Assembly (NCBI GenBank): GCA_900541125.1
Contig: UQIK01000016.1
Location: forward strand, 1-56,720
Source: an uncultured Collinsella sp.
GTDB lineage: Bacteria; Actinomycetota; Coriobacteriia; Coriobacteriales; Coriobacteriaceae
DNA length: 56,720 nucleotides
Direction of reading: 5' to 3'
In this document: positions 51,721 through 56,720 of the stretch, piece after piece
How positions within the stretch are numbered: position 1 is the stretch's first letter
How the letters are laid out: every line of letters starts with the position of its first letter
Position numbers and translations under genes: made by a program
Notes under the pieces: generated by a model
Told to the model about the DNA's origin: nothing
The model's input: the letters and a program-made list of their open reading frames with translations, nothing else
The model's database searches: none

Positions 51721-53199
51721 ATGAGTAAGTTAAAACATGGGTTTGACTCCGACTTTTTATGGGGCGGAGCCATATCGTGCTCGCAGGCCGATGGCGCCTG
51801 GAATGAGGGCGGAAAGGGAAAATCGACGCAGGATTGTCGATGGCTGGATGGTACCTGGACTCATGACCAGATTGAGGACAAGCATCAAAACAACCCCTTC
51901 TGCCATGACGAACTAATGAACGCTCTCGCAGATGATGGTGTTGAGTTCTACCCGTTTAGGCGCGGTAACGACTTCTATCATCACTACCGTGAGGACATCG
52001 CGCTTTTTGCGGAGATGGGCCTCAAGCTGTTCCGCACCTCTATTTGCTGGAGCCGAATCTATCCTAACGGAGATGATCTTGAGCCTAACCGCGAAGGCAT
52101 CGAGTGGTATCGAAGCATGCTGGGTGAGTGCAAAAAGCACGGCATTAAAACCTTCGTCACCATGCTCCACTATGACATCCCGGTAAATCTTGTCACCACA
52201 TATGGGGGATGGAAGAATCGCAAGACGATTGATTTCTTCGCCCGCTATGTCGAGACAATCGTTACGGAATTGGGCGATCTGGTCGATTTCTGGCTACCTT
52301 TTAACGAGTTCAATGCAGCGCGTTTTTCGCCTTGGGACGGGGTCTGTCTGGTCAAAGACGAAGAGGGGGAGAACTTCGATCGAGCCATCTTCCAGTGCCT
52401 GCACCACGAGTTCGTTGCCAATGCGCGTGCCGTCGAGATTGTCCATCGTCTTTCGCCCGATACTCCCGTTGGCGGCATGATCGCTCGATTCTGTACGTAT
52501 CCCGCCACCTGCCGTCCCGAAGATAACATGCAGGCTATTCACGACGACCAGTATTCCAACTGGTTCTATACGGATGTGATGGCTCGTGGAAAATACCCCG
52601 CTTATATGAATCGCTATTTCGATGCGTGCGATATCGAGATTCAAATGGAACCGGGCGATGAAGAGCTCATCGCTCGCAACACGGTCGACTTCCTGGCCTT
52701 CTCGTACTACTTTTCCCAGGTATCCACCTGCGATCAGGGATGGGAGAAGACTGCGGGTAATCTGGTCATGGCAAACAAGAACCCTTATCTCGAGACGAGT
52801 GAGTGGGGCTGGCAGCTCGATCCCATTGGTCTGAGGGTTACCCTTAACCAGATGTATGACCGCTATGGGCTGCCCCTGTATATCGCCGAGAACGGCCTCG
52901 GTACATCTGATGTAGTCGAGGAGGATGGCAGCATCCACGACGAGTATCGAATCGATTATTTGCGCCAGCACATAAAGTGCCTTAAGGAAGCAGTGATCGA
53001 TGGCGTTGACGTGCGCGGATACATGATCTGGGGATTCATTGACCTTGTTGCCTGCGGTCCTCTTACGATGGACAAGCGCTACGGGCTTATCTATGTCGAT
53101 CTGGATAATTGCGGCAACGGCACTGCGGAGCGCTCGCGTAAAGACTCTTTCTATTGGTATCAGAAATGTATCGCCACTAATGGCGAGGATCTTGGGTAG
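51721..53199 (+). CDS. GH1 glycosidase, probably 6-phospho-beta-glucosidase
   Basis: Cleaves beta-glucosides, likely after PTS phosphorylation. The 492-aa protein has the GH1 fold: FLWGGAISCSQADGAWNEGGKG, the acid/base Glu in LPFNEFNAARF and the nucleophile Glu in LYIAENGLG. DKRYGLIYVD matches the Lys-Arg-Tyr block that contacts the phosphate in BglA-type 6-phospho enzymes, although the usual preceding serine is replaced (LVACGPLT). The next gene is a PTS permease, which supports a phosphorylated substrate. ATG at 51721 after AAGGAGGG; upstream in-frame starts are unsupported. Confidence 0.88.
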   Translation: MSKLKHGFDSDFLWGGAISCSQADGAWNEGGKGKSTQDCRWLDGTWTHDQIEDKHQNNPFCHDELMNALADDGVEFYPFRRGNDFYHHYREDIALFAEMGLKLFRTSICWSRIYPNGDDLEPNREGIEWYRSMLGECKKHGIKTFVTMLHYDIPVNLVTTYGGWKNRKTIDFFARYVETIVTELGDLVDFWLPFNEFNAARFSPWDGVCLVKDEEGENFDRAIFQCLHHEFVANARAVEIVHRLSPDTPVGGMIARFCTYPATCRPEDNMQAIHDDQYSNWFYTDVMARGKYPAYMNRYFDACDIEIQMEPGDEELIARNTVDFLAFSYYFSQVSTCDQGWEKTAGNLVMANKNPYLETSEWGWQLDPIGLRVTLNQMYDRYGLPLYIAENGLGTSDVVEEDGSIHDEYRIDYLRQHIKCLKEAVIDGVDVRGYMIWGFIDLVACGPLTMDKRYGLIYVDLDNCGNGTAERSRKDSFYWYQKCIATNGEDLG

Positions 53200-53210
53200 G
53201 AGTGATTGTC

Positions 53211-54581
53211 GTGGCAGACAAGAAGGAACTGGCCGCTCGTGTCCTCGAGCTCGTGGGCGGCGCCGATAACGTTGTTATGGCAACGCACTGCATTACAAGG
53301 CTCAGATTCAACCTGAAGGACGATAGCAAGGCAGACCTGGAGGCCCTTAAGACGCTTGACGGCGCCTTGGGCGCGCAGGTTAAAGACGGACAGTGGCAAG
53401 TTATCATCGGCGCCAGCGTGGGGTCGGTATATGACGAATTGGAGCCCATGCTAGGTGACAGGATGGGTGGCGAGGTCTCCGCCGACGCCGAGCAGCCTGA
53501 GCTCCAAAAAGGTTCGGCTCGCGTATTCGATATCATCACCGGCATCTTCTCCGCTATCATTCCCGCACTGGTGGCGGGAGGCATCGTAAAGGGCATCCTG
53601 GCTGCTATCGCGGCTTTTGGAATCGACACGGGTGCCGGCGACTTTGCGATATTCAATATGATTTCGGATATCCCGTTCTACTTCTTGCCGTTTTTGCTGG
53701 CAATGTCTACAGCTGATAAGTTCCGGGTCAACCGTTCGCTTGCGCTTTGTGTTGCCGGATCGCTGATGTACCCGACCATTGTCAACGCTGTCGGTACGGG
53801 CGAGACGCCTCTTGCGCTGTTCGGTTTTACGGTGCCGATTTTTAGCTACGCCGATTCCGTGTTCCCGGTCATCTTTGGCGTCATTGGCTTGTCCTTTGTA
53901 TATCGCGCAATCGACAAGGTCGTGCCGGATCTTTTTAAGCTCGTTGTCGTCCCGGCACTCTCCCTTGCTATCGTGATTCCGGTCAACCTGTTTGTGCTCG
54001 CTCCGATTGGTGCCTGGTGCGGTCTTGGTCTCGCCAACGGTATCGTTTGGCTATTCTCGACGTTGGGCCCTGTTGCCGGTTTTCTGCTGGGCTTCTTTAT
54101 GCCGCTTATTGTGCTCTTCGGCATGCATCAGTCAACGAGCCCTATCCAGATTTCCAATATCGCAACGCTTGGGTATGACTATCTGCTCCCGATCTCTTTC
54201 TGCCATAACCTCGCCGAAAGCGGTGCGTCTTTTGGTGCGGCCCTGCGCATGACCGACGAAAAGCTCAAGTCCGCTGCAATGACGTGCGCCTTCTCAGCAT
54301 TTATGGGAATTTCCGAGCCCGCCTTGTTTACCGTTCAGGTTCCTAACAGGACTCCGCTTATCGCTGCGATGATCGCGGATGGCATTGGCGGTGCGCTTAC
54401 CGTTGTTCTCGGCGCAAAGTGCTTCGGCTTTGTTATGCCCGGCATTACCTCGTTGCCCGTTTATGCCGATCCAAGCGGCAATCCCATGAACCTGATCATG
54501 ATTGTCGTCTGCATCGCTTTGACTTGGGTTATCTCTGCGGCGCTCTCGTTTGCGCTCTATGGTCGTTTTGACAAAAAGTAA
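53211..54581 (+). CDS. PTS EIIBC, beta-glucoside/glucose family
   Basis: A 456-aa permease: EIIB domain first, with the phosphorylated Cys at about residue 27 (VMATHCITRLRFNLKDD), then EIIC from about 105 (ITGIFSAIIPALVAGGIVKGILA; YFLPFLLAMSTADKFRVN; PLIVLFGMHQSTSPI; FSAFMGISEPALFTVQVPNR). BglP-type permeases usually carry a third EIIA domain; it is absent here, so a separate EIIA such as that at 38365 is needed. The GTG at 53211 after GTAGGAG is preferred to a GTG at 53202. It is in one operon with the GH1 gene. Confidence 0.88.
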   Translation: MADKKELAARVLELVGGADNVVMATHCITRLRFNLKDDSKADLEALKTLDGALGAQVKDGQWQVIIGASVGSVYDELEPMLGDRMGGEVSADAEQPELQKGSARVFDIITGIFSAIIPALVAGGIVKGILAAIAAFGIDTGAGDFAIFNMISDIPFYFLPFLLAMSTADKFRVNRSLALCVAGSLMYPTIVNAVGTGETPLALFGFTVPIFSYADSVFPVIFGVIGLSFVYRAIDKVVPDLFKLVVVPALSLAIVIPVNLFVLAPIGAWCGLGLANGIVWLFSTLGPVAGFLLGFFMPLIVLFGMHQSTSPIQISNIATLGYDYLLPISFCHNLAESGASFGAALRMTDEKLKSAAMTCAFSAFMGISEPALFTVQVPNRTPLIAAMIADGIGGALTVVLGAKCFGFVMPGITSLPVYADPSGNPMNLIMIVVCIALTWVISAALSFALYGRFDKK

Positions 54582-54610
54582 CGACGTTTTGAGATAGACA
54601 ATATTAATCG

Positions 54611-54661
54611 GCCGCTCGCCGGGGAATCGTTCTGCGACGCCCCGGCGAGCGGCATTTTATT
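54611..54661 (+). terminator. Strong terminator after the GH1-PTS operon
   Basis: GCCGCTCGCCGGGG and CCCCGGCGAGCGGC pair perfectly over 14 bp, followed by ATTTTATT. Confidence 0.9.
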
Positions 54662-54707
54662 GGTGGGGCGTGTCGTGTCGCCAACGGCGGCATGCCGCCT
54701 CGCCGCG

Positions 54708-56671
54708 CTAGTTGCGGCGACCGCCTCCGTTGGCGCCCTGACGCCCCTGTGCCGCGCGATTGCGACCGGCAGTGTTCTGCGCGCGCGACATGCCGCCGTG
54801 GCCCTTGCTGCCTTTGGGTCCCTTGCCGGCGGCGCCACCGTGGGCCTTACCGCCCTTCTTGCCAGTGCCGTGTCCGCCGCCGGCAGACGTCTCGCCCGGG
54901 CGTGGCGGCACGGGGCGAATCAGGCAATGCTTGGTGTAGCCGATCAGGTCGCGACGGCCAGCCTTTTCCAGTGCCTCGCGTACCAGCTTGTAGTTCTCGG
55001 GCTTGCGATACTGGATGAGCGCGCGTTGCATGGCCTTCTCATGCGGGTCGCGCGCCACATAGATCGGTTTCATGGTGCGCGGGTCCACGCCGGTGTAGTA
55101 CATGCAGGTCGACATAGTGGACGGTGTGGGGTAGAAGTCCTGCACCTGCTCGGGCATGTAGCCCATGTCGCGCACGGCCTCGGCAAGGTCCACGGCTTCC
55201 TTCATCGTCGATCCGGGGTGGCTCGAGATCAGATACGGCACCACGTACTGCTTGAGTCCGTATTCGCGGTTCAAGCGTTCAAATTTACGGCAGAACGCGT
55301 CGTAGACGGCTCGGCTCGGCTTGCCCATCACACTCAGCACCGCATCGCTCACGTGCTCGGGTGCCACGCGGAGCTGGCCCGAGACATGATGCTCCAGTAG
55401 CTCGCGCAAAAACTCGTCCGAGGCATCGGCCATGGTGTAGTCAAAACGGATGCCGCTGCGGACGAAGACCTTTTTGACGCCCGGCAGCTGGCGCAGGTCG
55501 CGCAGCAGCTGCGTGTAGCCGCTTTCGTCGACCACCATGTTCTTGCATACGCTCGGCCACAGGCAGCGCTTGCTCTTGCACACGCCGTGCTTGAGCTGTT
55601 TGTCGCAGGCAGGGCGGCTAAAGTTGGCCGTCGGTCCGCCCACGTCGTTGATGTAGCCCTTAAACTCGGGATCGCGCGTGAGCAGCTCGGCCTCGCGCAT
55701 GATCGAGTCGTGGCTGCGCATCTGCAACACGCGGCCCTGGTGGAAGGTAAGGGCGCAAAACGAGCACTCGCCAAAACAGCCGCGGTTGGAGCTAATGGAA
55801 AACTTGATCTCGGCAAAGGCTGGCACGCCGCCCGCCGCGTCGTAGTCGGGATGCCAATCGCGTGCGTAGGGGAGTTCGGCAACCTCGTCCATCTCGTCGG
55901 TGGTGAGTGTTGCCGACGGCGGGTTCTGCACCACGTACACGCTGTTGGGATATGGCTCTACCAAGCGATGGCCGGTGATAGGGTCCATATTTTGCTGCTG
56001 CACGTTAAAGCTGCGGGCGTAGTTGAGCTTGTCAGCGGCAAGGTCGTCCCAGCTGGGCAGCAGGTCGTAGTCGTAGACCTCGTCGAGCGAACCCGTGCGG
56101 TAAACGGTGCCGTTGATATAGGTGATCTGATCGACGGGTAGCCCCGCGTCGAGCGCGTCGGCGATCTCGACAATCGCGTGCTCGCCCATGCCGTAGATGA
56201 GAATATCGGCGCCCGAGTCGAGCAGTACCGAACGCTTAAGCTTGTCCTGCCAGTAGTCGTAGTGGGCCAGGCGGCGCAGGCTCGCCTCGATGCCGCCGAT
56301 GATGATGGGGGCGTCCTTAAACGTCTGGCGGATGAGGTTGCCGTAGACCGTGACGGCGCGATTGGGACGGCGCCCCTCCTCGCCACCGGGGGTATAGGCG
56401 TCGGTGTGGCGGCGATGCTTGGTCACCGAATAATGGTTGACCATGGAGTCCATGTTGCCGGCACTGACGAGAAAGCCTAGGCGCGGCTCGCCGAGCACGG
56501 TGATGCTGGCGGGGTCGGTCCAGTCGGGTTGGCAGATGATGCCCACTTTGTAGCCGTGCGCGTCGAGGACGCGGCTGATGATGGCCATGCCAAAGCTGGG
56601 ATGGTCCACGTAGGCGTCGCCGCAGATGTAGACAAAGTCGCACTGGTCCCAGCCGCGCGCATTCATATCGG
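54708..56671 (-). CDS. YgiQ-family radical SAM protein, 5' end missing
   Basis: Radical SAM enzyme of the YgiQ (UPF0313) family, function not established. At least 652 residues are present. The N-terminal region (ARGWDQCDFVYICGDAYVDHPSFGMAIISRVL; IIIGGIEASLRRLAHYDYW) is family-specific; the cluster motif NRGCFGECSFCAL has the CxxxCxxC; VNDVGGPTANFSRPACDKQ and FYPTPSTMSTCMYYTGVDP are further signatures. The tail is a Gly/Lys/Arg/Ala-rich low-complexity segment. The first visible ATG is at 56666, but the codons before it are in frame and the family normally has a few more residues, so the gene runs off the true contig end at 56671. Confidence 0.9.
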
Positions 56672-56720
56672 CTGTCTCTTATACACATCTGACGCTGCCG
56701 ACGAATTAGACGGTGTAGAT
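56672..56720 (+). other. Nextera adapter read-through, not genomic
   Basis: 56672-56704 begins CTGTCTCTTATACACATCT, the transposase mosaic end, and continues GACGCTGCCGACGA, the Read 1 adapter. Then follow an 8-base index (ATTAGACG, 56705-56712) and GTGTAGAT, the beginning of the P5 sequence. This should be trimmed. Confidence 0.97.

Overview
The window looks like one end of a draft contig from a human-gut Collinsella or close relative (Coriobacteriia, high-GC Actinomycetota). Evidence: high GC with C/G-ending codons; the ftsE-ftsX-rnr block and smpB order; a strictly anaerobic gene set ([FeFe] hydrogenase, rubredoxin with a flavin reductase, ferredoxin-type flavoprotein); several glucose-family PTS permeases; and many short palindromic intergenic elements. 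Genus is inferred from gene content, not from a marker-gene search. The last 49 bases are not genomic: they match the Illumina Nextera transposase adapter plus an index and the start of P5, so the true sequence ends near 56671 and the last gene is cut there.

Layout. 164-5345: ftsE (with a long disordered extension), ftsX, RNase R and an orphan serine recombinase. 5451-6032: VanZ-like membrane protein. 6237-10680: a MurNAc recycling locus (murR, murQ, murP, mupG). 10773-13531: Spx/ArsC-like protein, a small unknown protein, tRNA-Gln and tRNA-Glu, a TPR-like protein, smpB. 13738-15882: flavin reductase, rubredoxin, and an opposed NRAMP metal transporter. 16405-22589: glutamate synthase gltB-gltD. 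22943-27111: unknown protein, an AbiEi/DUF559-type nuclease-like protein bracketed by palindromic elements, an amidohydrolase, and a zinc-ribbon membrane protein. 27258-30311 (minus): copper operon copA, copZ, csoR. 30725-33943 (minus): FHA protein and a membrane Ser/Thr kinase. 34452-36701: DEAD-box helicase with an RGG-rich tail. 37323-38084: flavodoxin-ferredoxin protein. 38365-42852: EIIA, BglG-type antiterminator, EIICB and 6-phospho-alpha-glucosidase, preceded by a convincing antiterminator/terminator leader. 43125-49191: GltD-like flavoprotein, [FeFe] hydrogenase, substrate-binding lipoprotein, and a fused permease-ATPase. 49407-54581: solitary RelB-like antitoxin, CPBP protease, AraC regulator, GH1 glycosidase and PTS EIIBC. 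54708-end (minus): YgiQ-type radical SAM protein, 5' truncated.

How it fits together. Three EIIBC-type permeases (8080, 39850, 53211) sit in the window with one separate EIIA (38365), so that EIIA may serve all three. The hydrogenase and its flavoprotein would dispose of reducing equivalents from sugar fermentation; an ABC transporter is in the same tight gene run. Copper, manganese/iron and oxygen defence genes are present.

The least explained feature is a set of dispersed palindromes. A ~60-bp element (conserved core CTGTAACA...TGTTACAG) occurs 10 times plus one decayed copy, partly in arrays with a ~80-bp period. A 67-bp element occurs three times, one copy supplying the copA stop codon. 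A GTCCCC-type element appears to encode the C-terminus of the antitoxin at 49407. Several single palindromes are also present.
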